A stretch of DNA of 64,000 bases. It comes from Rhipicephalus microplus (lineage: Eukaryota; Arthropoda; Arachnida; Ixodida; Ixodidae). Below are positions 12,987-24,115 of this stretch, piece after piece. The position numbers and the translations under genes were made by a program. Position 1 is the stretch's first letter. Each line of letters begins with the position of its first letter. The notes below the pieces were generated by a model. That model saw nothing but the letters and a program-made list of their open reading frames with translations, was not told the DNA's origin and searched no databases. The stretch is from NCBI RefSeq assembly GCF_043290135.1, contig NC_134710.1, positions 285,726,776-285,790,775 on the forward strand, given 5' to 3'.

Positions 12987-13251
12987 AGCACAGAAAGAGC
13001 CCCGCCACGGTGGTCTATTGGCTAAGGTACTCGGCTACTGACCCGCAGGTCGCGGGATCAAATCCAGGCTGCGGCGGCTGCATTTCCGATGGAGGCGGAA
13101 AGCTTGTAGGGCCGTGTGCTCAGCTTTGGGAGCACGTTAAAGAAACCCAGGTGGTCGAAACTTCCGAAGCCCTCCACCACGGCGTCTCTCATAATCATAT
13201 GGTGGTTTTGGGACGTTAAACCCTACATATCAATCAATCAGCACAGAAAGA
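12987..13251 (+). mobile_element. Intact tRNA-derived SINE (Ruka-like) with 12-bp target-site duplication
   Basis: The element spans 12999-13239 (241 bp). The head GCCCCGCCACGGTGGTCTAT carries an A-box-like region and a B box (GGGATCAAATCC, near GGTTCGANNCC with one change). A conserved body follows and a 3' tail of ATCAATCAATC. Perfect 12-bp direct repeats AGCACAGAAAGA flank it at 12987-12998 and 13240-13251. The duplication shows LINE-mediated insertion, and the tail suggests the partner LINE recognises (ATCA)n-like ends. This is the reference copy for the inverted copies elsewhere in the window. Confidence 0.92.
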
Positions 13252-14029
13252 AATGCAGGAATCTTGACCAGTGTCGAAGGACTAATATGCTATACCCTAT
13301 ACCAGAAAAAAAAGAAGAAAGAAGAGTTGATTGTGGTTCTTCATAGGGGACAGAGAGCTTCATAGCTTCCCCAATGCTGCAACTTGTTAGATGGGTTAAG
13401 ATAGAGCAAGCTAAGTTTGCAAGATGGTGCGGTTGAGGTTCAACTTAATTGATCAGCATGTTATGAGACAAAGGCCAGCAAAACAAATACAGAGGACACG
13501 CTCTTTTAAAGGCACGTCCTGTGCACTAATTTCCTCGTCCTTTGTGGAAAACGTTGCTTAGTGATGAAATGAGATTATTAACTTGCTTCAAGATTAAAAC
13601 ACGCTAATTAAGTTTCATACATTACAAAAATATACCGAACTTAAACAAGAGTTTTCTCTGTATGCAAACCCCGCCCAACCCTCGCCCCTTCCCCCCGGCC
13701 ACGTAAAGTGATAGCGTGGATGGCACGATATCTGCCTAAACCGTATAAGTGAGCTTAACACGCTGACAAATTGCGTTAAGTGTGGTACATACATACAACT
13801 TTTTTTAAACTGATCGATTGAGCTGCAATGAAGTCTCAACGGATTTTTTTTCATACAATAGCTGTTTTTTTATTTATTTGATATTATGTACACCCCAATA
13901 TAGCTATTAAACGTGTTATTTCCAGCTCCATAAATTTCGAATTGACCCAGCGTCAACTTCTTCAAGGTGGCCTGCTTTTACATAATCAAGTTAGCGCTCC
14001 GACTCCACACATTTTAAGATGGTTTGCCA
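13252..14029. other. No feature seen
   Basis: No motif, RNA gene or repeat end recognised. Confidence 0.45.
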
Positions 14030-14230
14030 ACTTTTTTAAGCTATTGCGCCCACAAAGATTTTCAACCTGGCTGAACCCCTAAACCTTTACTGTTTGCTCA
14101 CGCATCCACTTCCTCCCCCACCTCTTTTTTAGGATGGCCCACCTCAAAGTATTCACATAGCCCATCCCCACATTCTGCAAGTTGACTCACGCCTCAATTT
14201 CTGTTTGCCCAGATGCCAAATTTGGGATAT
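14030..14230. repeat. Degenerate short tandem repeat, possible
   Basis: Irregularly spaced words such as GCGCCCACAAAG, TGGCCCACCTCAAAG, AGCCCATCCCCAC, TGACTCACGCCTCAA and TTGCCCAGATGCC recur every 20-30 bp. This looks like a decayed minisatellite with a (T)GGCCCACC core. It is too diverged for a firm period. Confidence 0.3.
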
Positions 14231-14431
14231 GGGCTATATTGTGGAGTCCCTAGACCCTCTGTGCTTTATCAGGGTAGTGCGTACAATAGAGCATCGGGAA
14301 CAGCCTCGTAAATCAAACTCCTAATTGTGTTGACTCGCTGACGGTAGTGCGTGGCTGGAATACGACATAGCAAGAATTTGCTCCCGGTATTAAATGTGAA
14401 GCGTTTCTTAGCGAACGTCGGCCAGCTTGAC

Positions 14432-14432
14432 C

Positions 14433-14524
<92 letters not shown>

Positions 14525-14536
14525 TTATCTATCTAG
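14432..14536. repeat. (CTAT)n microsatellite
   Basis: About 105 bp of CTAT repeats with one TTTATC variant at the right end. Confidence 0.97.
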
Positions 14537-14739
14537 CCGCTTACGACTTTTCGCACTCTTCACCGTTTCGATAATAGTATTAATACCATAATAGGTATTA
14601 CATGAGAGTAAGACGAGCATAGCTGGCTAGTCAACGCATGAAAATCATCATATGTATGTTGTGAACCTCGCGATATACATTTTATTGTCTTGCTGCTATT
14701 GCGGTGGTTTCGTTCACATGGCATATTGCAAAACTGGTA

Positions 14740-15745
14740 TGGTATGACATGACTGCATGTTGAATATAAGTAAAATACCCTAACGTGGAAATCATAACAT
14801 GCATGTTGTGTAAGTGATGGCTACACGCCATGCTCATGATGTTCTCGCGCTCATTTCGCTATTTTCACATGAGCCAAACTTGGTATTACGGGACGTGAAT
14901 AAATGACGAAGGTATGTGACTCGCGCAAACAGAATAATCAAGACAAGACATGCCCGTCATGTGAGAATATGACTACATGCAACGCTCATGATGTGCTCGC
15001 GGCAGTTTTGCTAGCGCACATATATCAAATGTCGTAATACGGGACGAGGACGACGAAGCTAATTGACCAGTTCAAACACCATAATCATGACATGCGTTTC
15101 ATGTGAAAAACTTCCACATACATCGCTAATAGTGCGCTCACGGGCGTTTCTCTAGCTTCATATATACGAATTTTGGTGTCATGTGTCGTGAATGGATGAT
15201 GAAAGTATATGACTGATGAAAACATGATATTGATGATATGTGTGTCAAGACATGACAATATAACAGCTTATGATGCGCTCGCGGCCGTTTCGCTAGCGTC
15301 ACGTATACGAAGTTTTTTGGTATTACGTGACGTGAATTGAGGACAAAGCTAAATGACACGTCGAGACATGATGAATAAGATAGGCGTGTTATTTAAAACA
15401 TCACTACATTATGCGCTTATGATGCGCTCGCTACCATTTTGCTAGCGTCACGTATACCAAATTTGGTATTACGTGACGTGAACAGACGACGAAGGTAACT
15501 GACACGTCCAAACATATTGCTACGTGCCAGTGCTACGTGCCAGTAATGATGACATGCGTGTCATGTAATACATCACAACATGCCACACCCATAGTGTGTT
15601 CGCGGCAGTTAAACTAGCTTTACCAGTACCAAATTTGATATTACGTGACGTAAATGGACAACGAACAAAAACGCCAGGCGCAAACAAGACAATTATGACA
15701 TGGAAGCGTTGCACGGCATACTTTACGTCCACCTAGGAACGTTTT
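14740..15745 (+). repeat. Satellite array, ~145-bp monomers (seven copies)
   Basis: Tandem monomers of roughly 141-152 bp (one about 172 bp). Each has the order CTACATGC...GCTCATGATGTGCTCGC, a GTTTCGCTAGC-like word, CCAAATTTGGTATTACGTGACGTGAA, then a GACGAAGGTAA-like word and an ATGATAATCATGACATGCGTGTCATG-like end. Several parts are self-complementary (CCAAATTTGG, CACGTG-like, CATGACA...TGTCATG). The array is followed by a tail at 15745-15840 shared with 24110-24200 and 41090-41180. Confidence 0.9.
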
Positions 15746-15796
15746 GCTAATTTTAAAGTGGCATATTCCTCATTCGTGCTTCGCATATAATCGATT

Positions 15797-15811
15797 CCCA
15801 CTACACGTGGG
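15797..15811. other. Short terminal hairpin downstream of satellite
   Basis: CCCAC-N5-GTGGG hairpin. The same hairpin occurs at 24171-24185 and near 41144-41158, always about 60-90 bp after the last satellite monomer and 20-30 bp before a CTAATGAT word. Confidence 0.6.
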
Positions 15812-16660
15812 TTCTGTCAATTTTTATTTTCAAGAGCTAATGATTAGGAAACCATGGCACCTGCAAAGGGGAAAAATTCAAACATATTCACGCAATGAAT
15901 GCTGATGATGGGGCGAAGTAGTGTGCATTGAACCCTGAATCATGGCCTTCTACTTTTTTCTGGTTAAGAGATCATTTTATTCTGCCATATGCCTTTTTGA
16001 TGGGTGTTGAAATTTTGGCGTTTTCACAGTGTTAAGGCCTTTTATTTTGTCTGTCTTGGCTTACAACGTTTTGATAACATTTTTTTTTGTTATTCACATA
16101 TGTGCCGGTTTGTGCGCATGCACCGGTGCTATATCTGCTGTAGACTAAAGTGGGTGGACAGACATTGTGTGGTACCAAGGTACTTTGCCCCAAAAATACC
16201 CAGTGGCCTTTTTGTGCGCTCTATTTCCAAAGATAAGAAAGTGAAGGAAGGGGCTGGGAGTTCAAAAAACGCCATATTAGATCAATGGTATGAAGCTTTG
16301 AAGGTTTTGCTTTGCTCCAATTTTCAGGCACAGCGCATAGCCAGATGGAAATATTGTCTGGTCAACATCGTTGTCTTTGCTTAAATCTACTTGCCCACTG
16401 TATCGAAAACTATACGTGAAGTTCACTTTTGTAACGAGCAATGTGTTTAAAATGCGTTACGTAATTTTTAAATTTCATGTATTATTTTTTCTGCGAATGA
16501 ATAATCTGTTCTCACTGTCCCCCACAGACCAGCACCATCTCCCATCGTTGTTTTTTTTTTTATTAGGCCGGGCTGTCGTATTTTGTAGTAAACGGTTGTC
16601 GTTACCTTATATAGCGCATAATTATCACGCGATTTTGACAGGAATCCTGCTTACACAAGG

Positions 16661-17112
16661 GATCACAAGATATTACCGATCCGGCCATCACATCTATTGA
16701 GAACGCCGTGAGGGCCTCCCACAGGTGGAGGAGCGAGTCCTCCGTCGCCTTTGCACCAGAACGTAATTGTGCCCGGCAATCCTAAGACACTTCCACTCCG
16801 TTTTCTCGGGGAAGTGCCCGCACTGTAAAGAAAATTATTGTGGTAAATTATACGTGGTTTGGTTATGCCTAAAAACCCCAAATTTTTCCACTATACTAAA
16901 CCCTTCGCGTGAGGACTGGGAGGCAGCTCTGCTCGGCTGCTCTGACCAGACAGCCCAACGGGTCTTGGTTGAGCGTGCCAAGGTGCGGCCGACGCAATTG
17001 GGATACCGTAAGGGAGAGCCCACCTAGTGTTGGTAAATTGCGGCCTCATAAGGACCGGTCTTCAACCTCCCTGTACATAACGTGCAAAAATAAATGTTTG
17101 TCACCACCCGTG
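16661..17112 (+). mobile_element. 5'-truncated LINE 3' tail (RT C-terminal Cys/His region), type 2
   Basis: Reading frame 16767-17027 contains CPHCKENY followed by a VVWLC segment, then NPSREDWEAALLGCSDQTAQRVLVERAK, split here as NPSREDWEAALL and GCSDQTAQRVLVERAK. This is the usual C-terminus of I/Jockey-type tick LINE ORF2 (C-x2-C...C, then W-E-x-A-L-L...Q-x-x-L-V-x-R-A). The His expected before the last Cys reads as Val here. A short 3' UTR ends in AATAAATG-like sequence. No RT core is present, so this is a truncated copy. It is paralogous to nine other tails in this window. Confidence 0.75.
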
Positions 17113-18515
17113 CCAACGCTAAATATTTTTCATCTTGTTCTTCGAGTGCCTTGATGCTGATAAGTTACCACGTGCCCGCGCCTTGAATGAGATCTTCGAC
17201 CGCCTTGGTGATGTTCACTTAACACCCTCACCCTCCAGCAAAAAATAAAGCTTCTGCACATGGCGCAACGCACGCAAAACCACTTATAAAAATCATAAAA
17301 GTAAGCAATTACTGAATAGGAAGAGAAGGAAAGGGGAAATTGGGAAGGGGGATTGGGAACTGACTGAATGACATGAATTTTATAACATTGTTTCATCAAT
17401 TTAATTTTTCATTGATTACAGTTGATGGCAGAAAGAATTAGGCTCATCAAACTCTTTTAGTATTGTCAGAAGTGGTTATTAAATTAGAGAACCTACTTTG
17501 GATAACGATAACACCGTTCGTCGAGAGCAAGCTACACCTCAACACCAAATTTTTTATTCAATTTTTTAAATATTCCCGCGCACGTGTTGTAGACGCTTGC
17601 CAGTGCGGGTTCCTGTGGATAACGGAACATCTGTTTTCAGAGTTATGTCGAGACGCCGCGATTTAAAGCAGCATTCTAAGTACGTCAGTATGAATTCGTG
17701 CGTGTACTTTTCTGCTAATATACATGGGGTACCTAATTATGATTGGTATGCCATTTCAAGAGCTAAACCCAAGACGAACCATTTCTGCTCACTCTTAGTC
17801 AAAGTTTGGCAGCGCCATCTCTCACACAGTTGCAGAAGCCTTAACTCTTCTAGAGCGGTATACTTTGAGTAGAGGGCGGCAGTATAGTTTTGGGTGGTTC
17901 GATATAAAATTTTGGTTTCACGACCCGAATATTGATTTCATTTTCTTGTAATTATTTCAAAGCCTAAAACGCACAATGTGCACCAATGAATGTTCTAAAA
18001 AACAGCTCACTGGGGTTTTTACTCGAGGTAACACAGTCATAACGTTTGGAGTGTACGAGGTTAAAACAAATTCTCTGCTTAAATGTAACAGTATCACGAT
18101 CTTAATTTTAATCACACATATGTGTGTCAATCATGAAGATAATTTGCGTTATTAGTCGATTTTGCTTTACCACATGACTTTTTACTGATATCGTGTTGAG
18201 CACCTGCTCCTTAAAAGGGCATCGCCCTTACCCTCCCTCACACTGACATTTATTTCCTTCTCCGTGCTTCAGCGAAATTCACTCAATGTGGTCTCTGAAT
18301 GGATGGGAAAACTTTTTGCAAAAGTGCAATGAATAAGCGGCAGAAAAAATTTAATCATATAAAGAGTGTGCGCACTTTTCTACACAACAATCTGAAAGCA
18401 GTTTTTTGACTTCAGTTGAAGCAAATTGATGCACTCGAACGTGAGTCGCTAACAGGATCCTTACGTAATATTATTCTCTCCTGAGTGTGCTCATGAAATA
18501 CCCATATATACTAGA
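17113..18515. repeat. Unit block Q, paralogous to 44581, 50531, 56441 and 63476
   Basis: Single-copy-looking DNA that recurs in each composite unit after the type 2 LINE tail. It has no recognised gene. An open frame at 17597-17872 (plus) is retained at 45061, 50913 and 56823, and a minus-strand frame also runs through the same bases. Over 17752-17845 the differences to 45215-45308 fall mainly at one codon phase (see findings), so a small coding fossil is possible. Confidence 0.6.
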
Positions 18516-18625
18516 GGGATAATCAGGGTGGACAGTGGCAGTGCCCCTGACAGGCTGGTGGACGTTTCGATAGGAGGATCTGTCTTTGTGAAAGGATCTT
18601 GTCATCCTTGGAGTGTTAGTTTAAA
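18516..18625 (+). mobile_element. Foldback element, left arm only
   Basis: Matches the left arm of the complete foldback element at 45987-46315 (GGGATAATCAGGGTGGACAG to GTGTTAGTTTAA). The right arm is missing; the trinucleotide array starts exactly where the loop would begin. Confidence 0.7.
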
Positions 18626-18859
<234 letters not shown>

Positions 18860-19064
18860 AACTATATAGTTCTAGCCAACGACTTGTGGAAACGGATCAC
18901 AATACATGCATAACCATCTCTTTATTGCTTTCATTCATGCAGATTTGAGGAAATTTATATTGTAGTCACTTATAGAGGCGACTTTATCTAAGTCAGCCCC
19001 TTGCGCAGGCATCACCAGTTGGGGGTCGAGCAACATCTGTGAAGGAGCGCTTGTCAGTATGTCA

Positions 19065-21525
19065 TTAACCCTTTCAGCCCTGACTTTTTTGTTTTAGTTG
19101 CGGATTTTTTTTTCAATCCACTTTTTTCATGTTCAGAACATAAACAACATCTCCATAAACTTTCAACATCATAGCGCCACTGAATACGGAGATAGAAGTA
19201 TGGTGTCAAAAACGTACATCAGGGGTCAATGATTGCAAAGTGAAATATGTGGCAGCTTTATTGAAAAAGACATTGGGCAATTCAAAATCGCCGAAGTGAT
19301 CAAATAGATGAAAAAGAAATGTTTTACACGCATATGGAAAGCCCTGAAACAATTTCTTCACTTTGTTATAACCAGGTGAACCTTGCATATCTCGCACATT
19401 AGGCGGGTTCTTCCTGTGCAGCCTTCCATCTGGCATCTTCTTTCCCTCGTTTCGTCGTGAAGCGGGAAATGTCCCAGCTGATCAAACGTTACATCTTCGA
19501 TAGGTCTGTTTTCTGCTATCTTCGGGTGTTTTGAAACCTGCAATAGTGACAGTGAAGGCCTTCCCCTCTTAGGTGCCACTGGCTTCGACCCAGCTGCTGA
19601 CAGGCCCTCAATGACTCTTTGAGTGAAGTCGAGGTCAAGCTGCTTAGGGAGGTTGTGTTTGTCTGCATCACGTCTGTACTCAAGCCAAGCGTTCACCACC
19701 GCGAGGTTCATAATATGAAACGTCATTTTCAACGTCCACTTTCTGGAGCGTATGGTAGTCCGATAAAGGGAAATGAAGTCTACTTCATCGACACCGCCCA
19801 TGCTGTGGTTGTGTGCATTGATGACTGCTGGTCGCTTCACGTCCACGTAACACTTTTCCGCTTTGTTCCAACGACGAATGCTGTCTTCATCTTCGATAGC
19901 AATAAAGTTGGACGCAAGGGTCACAGTTCTGTTATCCATTCACCTTGTTATCGCTATATTTCCATCAGCGCTGACCACGCAGTCTGAAGAACCGCAGCCG
20001 CTTTTTTTAAGTTCTTTTTGAGTCTTCAAGGGGCACTTTTCACACCTGTTCGATCTTATAGTGCCGGCAGCAAATATTTTTTTTTACCCAGCATTTCACG
20101 GAGCAGTGGCAGAGACGTAAAGTAGTTGTCAAAAAAAGCTTGTGTCCCACACCAGATGGAATTCAGTAGCTAAACGCAGCACTACTGCGCCGGTAACACG
20201 ATACTGCTGTTTGATGTGGTCTTCGGTCATTGTTGTGGACCCCTGATAGGGCATAAAGTCATATACAAGGCCAAATTCACCACAGAGCATAAATATTTTG
20301 ATGCCCCATGGGTTCGGCTTTCCTTTGACATATTGCTTCATGTCGAGGTGTCCTTTGAAGGGCACCATCTGTTCATCTATGCAGATGCACTCCTCTGCTA
20401 CAAGTGACTTGCACTTTCTTTGGAAGATATCAAGCAATGGCCTTACTTTCCAGAGACGGTCAGTAGCGTCAGGGTAATTCACATCCACAATGTGCAGGTT
20501 ATTTTGGAACTTTTCGAAGTGGTTGCGCGACAATCCTGCAGACGCCACGATATAACACCTTTCCAGTAGAGTCTGAACCTCGGGTAATGGAGAACACCCA
20601 TTGTGAGATCTAGTGCGACTCGACGCCTTATCTCTGCCTCGTTGGTGTCGATGGAGCTTCCTTCGTGAAACACTGAGTACCGGTTCGTTTTTTCAGCCAG
20701 CTCCAGAAATACACTATTTGGCACATACCCTTTGAAATATTCGTAAGGGGACAGCAACTCTCTGAGTTCCGATGCTTCATGGACATCGCCTTTGTAAGTT
20801 GAGTCTGGCGCCTTGAATAATTTTCGTCCCCAGCCGCCAGATGTGTTAAGTGCATTCTCGTCATCGGAGCTTTCAGTGTCGCTCTCCACTGGATCTTCAT
20901 CAGGAGCACAAGGCACCACACTCTCGTCGTCTGATTCATCGAATTCCCCGTCTACGTCGGATAGGTGGCCGTTGTCGAGCTCCTCAAACAGCGCGTTCTT
21001 TGTTGCTTGTAGCCGTGTGGAACGGGTTCGTTGACACGAATAAAACGAAGTCACGGGTATACCCGCACCTGCGAACATAGAAAAACAGGTTAATCAACAT
21101 ACCGCGTCAGCATTCGTTCAGATATCGCTCGTCTAAAACACGCACCACAATCGACTCGGACACCGCCATTTGCAACCGTTGAGTCCTGATGGTGTCAAAA
21201 TTGTACATGAGAAAAGCATGCCACTGCAAAAATGCTGCACATGCAAACAAAAAAACTCAAACGTCTTCCAATTAACGTACTACTAAGGCACAGCATACAA
21301 AAAACTGGGTGCATAATCCAAAAGAATTACGTAGTTACAATTGCAGAAAATCGGAATTCACCCGGCTCCGCGTTCGCCATGATGTCGCCGCTGCTTCTTC
21401 TGGCAGTAGGTGGGCCAAGACTTCACATTGGGCGAAACATTGCGAGTTTTTGCTTCAATTTCTCGGCGTGGTGGTACCATTTCTCGTGTGGAGTCAATTG
21501 ACACGGCCAGGGCCGAAGGGGTTAA
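19065..21525 (-). mobile_element. piggyBac-superfamily DNA transposon with TTAA target sites and matching terminal repeats
   Basis: The element spans 19069-21521 (2,453 bp), flanked by TTAA at 19065-19068 and 21522-21525. The left end reads CCCTTTCAGCCCTGAC, and the right end, reverse complemented, reads CCCCTTCGGCCCTGGC. They are near-identical inverted repeats with the CCC start typical of piggyBac. The single gene runs on the minus strand. The region near 31290 is a paralogue of both flanks that lacks the element, confirming the boundaries. The transposase is decayed, so the copy is non-autonomous now, but its ends are well preserved. Confidence 0.93.
19300..21078 (-). pseudogene. piggyBac transposase (DDE_Tnp_1_7 type), frameshifted
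   Basis: A DDE/D transposase that in intact form cuts and pastes the element at TTAA. The minus-strand order is: an acidic N-terminus (21078-20860, rich in Asp/Glu/Ser), then FKAPDSTYKG...ELLSPYEYF, then CICIDEQMVPFKGH with the first catalytic Asp (about 20390), WDTSFFDNYFTS with the second (about 20140), MGGVDEVDF with the third (about 19800), and a C-terminal Cys-rich domain (CQMEGC, CEICKVH, about 19440-19380). Lesions: a frameshift near 20555, an apparent one-base expansion of an A-run near 20080 after REMLGK, and an in-frame TGA near 19360 before RNCF. Length (about 590 codons) matches the family. All three catalytic Asp remain. Start taken at the ATG at 21078. Confidence 0.9.
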
Positions 21526-22230
<705 letters not shown>

Positions 22231-22244
22231 GGAAAATGCGACTA

Positions 22245-22288
22245 CGTCCTGTGTGCGTCTGTTTCTGAACACACACGCACACAGGACG
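22245..22288. other. 14-bp perfect hairpin next to (TTA)n
   Basis: CGTCCTGTGTGCGT at 22245-22258 pairs perfectly with ACGCACACAGGACG at 22275-22288 across a 16-base loop. The same position in the 46740, 52650 and 59690 units has lost several pairs. Confidence 0.7.
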
Positions 22289-22567
22289 CGGACGAATCTG
22301 TACGTGCACTTTGCAGACGTTCCCGAGAATAACTTCCAGAGGTGAAAGCTTAAATGTAGCGTTGTACTAAGGCGCTGCTCTTTATCCATAGGGAACTTTA
22401 GGGATGCTCAACTTCATTATTTAGTTTCGTTTTCTAAAAATGTAGCAGCGAGAGGGGCTCAAATTGCAAAATCGGTAAAGCCGCGACAGAGAAGAGAAAA
22501 GAGAATCCGTTTATATATCACGTGGTTTGCTCGTCGTCCGCTTATACGACTTCTAATGCACGTGGGA

Positions 22568-22680
22568 ACCATCGTGGAGCGCCACTAAACACAACACACA
22601 CGAAGAAACAGACGGGGTCATGTGCCTGTTCTCGTCCGCTTATTCCTGTCTGTTGTGTTTAGTTTCGCCCTCACGATAGT
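22568..22680. other. Long imperfect hairpin (about 50-bp arms), copy 1
   Basis: The left arm (ACCATCGTGG...ACTAAACACAACACAC) is an imperfect inverted repeat of the right arm (TGTTGTGTTTAGT...CACGATAGT). The core 13 bases ACTAAACACAACA pair perfectly. The structure recurs upstream of all five tRNA-Ile genes. It could be a small foldback element. Confidence 0.75.
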
Positions 22681-23250
22681 TTCGATGTCAAAGCACCAAC
22701 TCGCCCAACATTCAACTCTTTTGAAGTTGATCTTTAGGCACGTCGGCACCTTTACCGTAAGCATCAGCATAACAGCAAAAACGTGCTGGCGGTTGTAATA
22801 ATCATGGTACCCAAGACAATGATGACGATCATTATGATCGTTCTAGCTTTGACCAGTGTCGTAAGCATATACCCGATCCACCGATTGTGAGTTTGCGCTC
22901 GTCGGTTTTTGTTGCAGTGTTTGTGGAAGGGACATTTTAGCCCTTATTTTCTCCACGAAAACAAGTAAAAATCAGTTACCCTTTTTAAGAGTCTTGATTT
23001 GCTACATACCTATAGTTTTTTTTTTCAAAGTCAACGTTATCTGACTTTGCAAAAGTCGCATCTTCCAAAACTCTTCGAAAAGAATGCAATGATCCTCACC
23101 TGAGAGTTAGCGTGCGCCTTTCAAAATATGTATGTGAGGTGCGAGTCTCCACTATTAGAAAGAGTAACAGGTAACCTTCTTTTTTTGTGAAGTGCCGACT
23201 CGGCAACATCGTCGTGATTGCTGAGTCAGCAAGAACGCTGCGGAAGGCGT

Positions 23251-23324
23251 GGCCTGCTAGCTCAGTCGGTTAGAGCGTCGTGCTAATAACGCGAAGGTCG
23301 TAGGTTCGATCCCTGCGCAGGCCA
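23251..23324 (+). tRNA. tRNA-Ile (anticodon AAT), copy 1
   Basis: 74 nt, no intron. The acceptor stem GGCCTGC pairs fully with GCAGGCC and the discriminator is A. D arm GCTC/GAGC, anticodon stem TCGTG/CGCGA with loop CTAATAA (anticodon AAT, decoding AUU and, after A-to-I editing, AUC and AUA), T arm GTAGG/CCTGC with loop TTCGATC. The internal A box (TAGCTCAGTCGG) and B box (GGTTCGATCCC) are intact. A run of nine T at 23326-23334 provides the Pol III terminator. Looks functional. Confidence 0.96.
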
Positions 23325-23325
23325 G

Positions 23326-23334
23326 TTTTTTTTT
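23326..23334 (+). terminator. Pol III T-run terminator
   Basis: Nine consecutive T starting two bases after the tRNA-Ile 3' end. Confidence 0.85.
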
Positions 23335-23364
23335 CTTTTCATTTACAATTGCACTGACCCATGG

Positions 23365-23597
23365 TAGATAGATATATGGACTTTACCGTCCCAAAACCAC
23401 CGCATAATTATGAGAGACGCTGTAGTTGAGGGCTCCGATATTTTCTACTACCTGGGGTTATTTAAAGTGTACCCATTCTTCAGCGCACGAGCCAACAGCA
23501 TTTTCACCTTCATTGAAAACGCGGCCGCCGCAGCCGGGATTCGATCCCTCGATCTGCGGGTCAGCAGCCAAGCACCTTATAGCCTCCACGGCGGGGC
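23365..23597 (-). mobile_element. tRNA-derived SINE (Ruka-like), inverted, downstream of tRNA-Ile
   Basis: Reverse-oriented SINE: body words GAGAGACGCTGTAGTTGAGG, then the B-box complement GGGATTCGATCCC, then the complement of the head (CCTCCACGGCGGGGC). It begins about 40 bp after the tRNA gene; the same arrangement is repeated at the four other tRNA copies. Confidence 0.9.
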
Positions 23598-24115
23598 TCG
23601 TGTGAGAACCTCACTACATGCCACTCTCCACATGACTACATGCCACATGACTACATGCTACGCTCATAGTGCGCTCACAGTCGTTTCGCTATAGCTTCAC
23701 ATATACCAAATTTGGTATTACGTGACGTGAATACACGATGACGGTAAATTACGTGCCAAAACATGATAATCATGATATGCGTGTCATGTAGAACATGAAT
23801 TCATGCTGCGCTCATAGCTTGCTCGTGGCCATTTCACTCCTCTAGATATACAAAATATTGTCTACCACGTGACGAGAATGGACGACAAAGGTGAATGACA
23901 CGTCAAAACTCGATAATTATCATCTGCATTCGCTCAGGTAGAACATGACTTTATTGCTACGTTCATAGCGTGCTCACGACCGTTTCGCTAGCTTCACATA
24001 TACCAAATTTGATATTACGTGACGTGAATGCACGATGAACACAAATGCCAGACACAAACATGATAATTATAACATGGAAGTGATGTACGGCATTATTGAT
24101 GTCTGCCTCGAAACG
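23598..24115 (+). repeat. Satellite array, ~145-bp monomers
   Basis: Three to four monomers of the 14740 satellite, followed by the shared tail and CCCAC-N5-GTGGG hairpin at 24171-24185. Confidence 0.88.

Noticed and set aside
14740..15745. CRISPR-like array
   Set aside because: The monomers are 140-150 bp and diverged along their whole length, with no short identical repeats and unique spacers, and the genome is eukaryotic.
21067..21169. Possible upstream exon and intron for the piggyBac transposase (ATG at 21169, acceptor-like TTCTATGTTCGCAG near 21067)
   Set aside because: The available donor sites do not give a reading phase that joins to the main frame; the ATG at 21078 is a simpler start.
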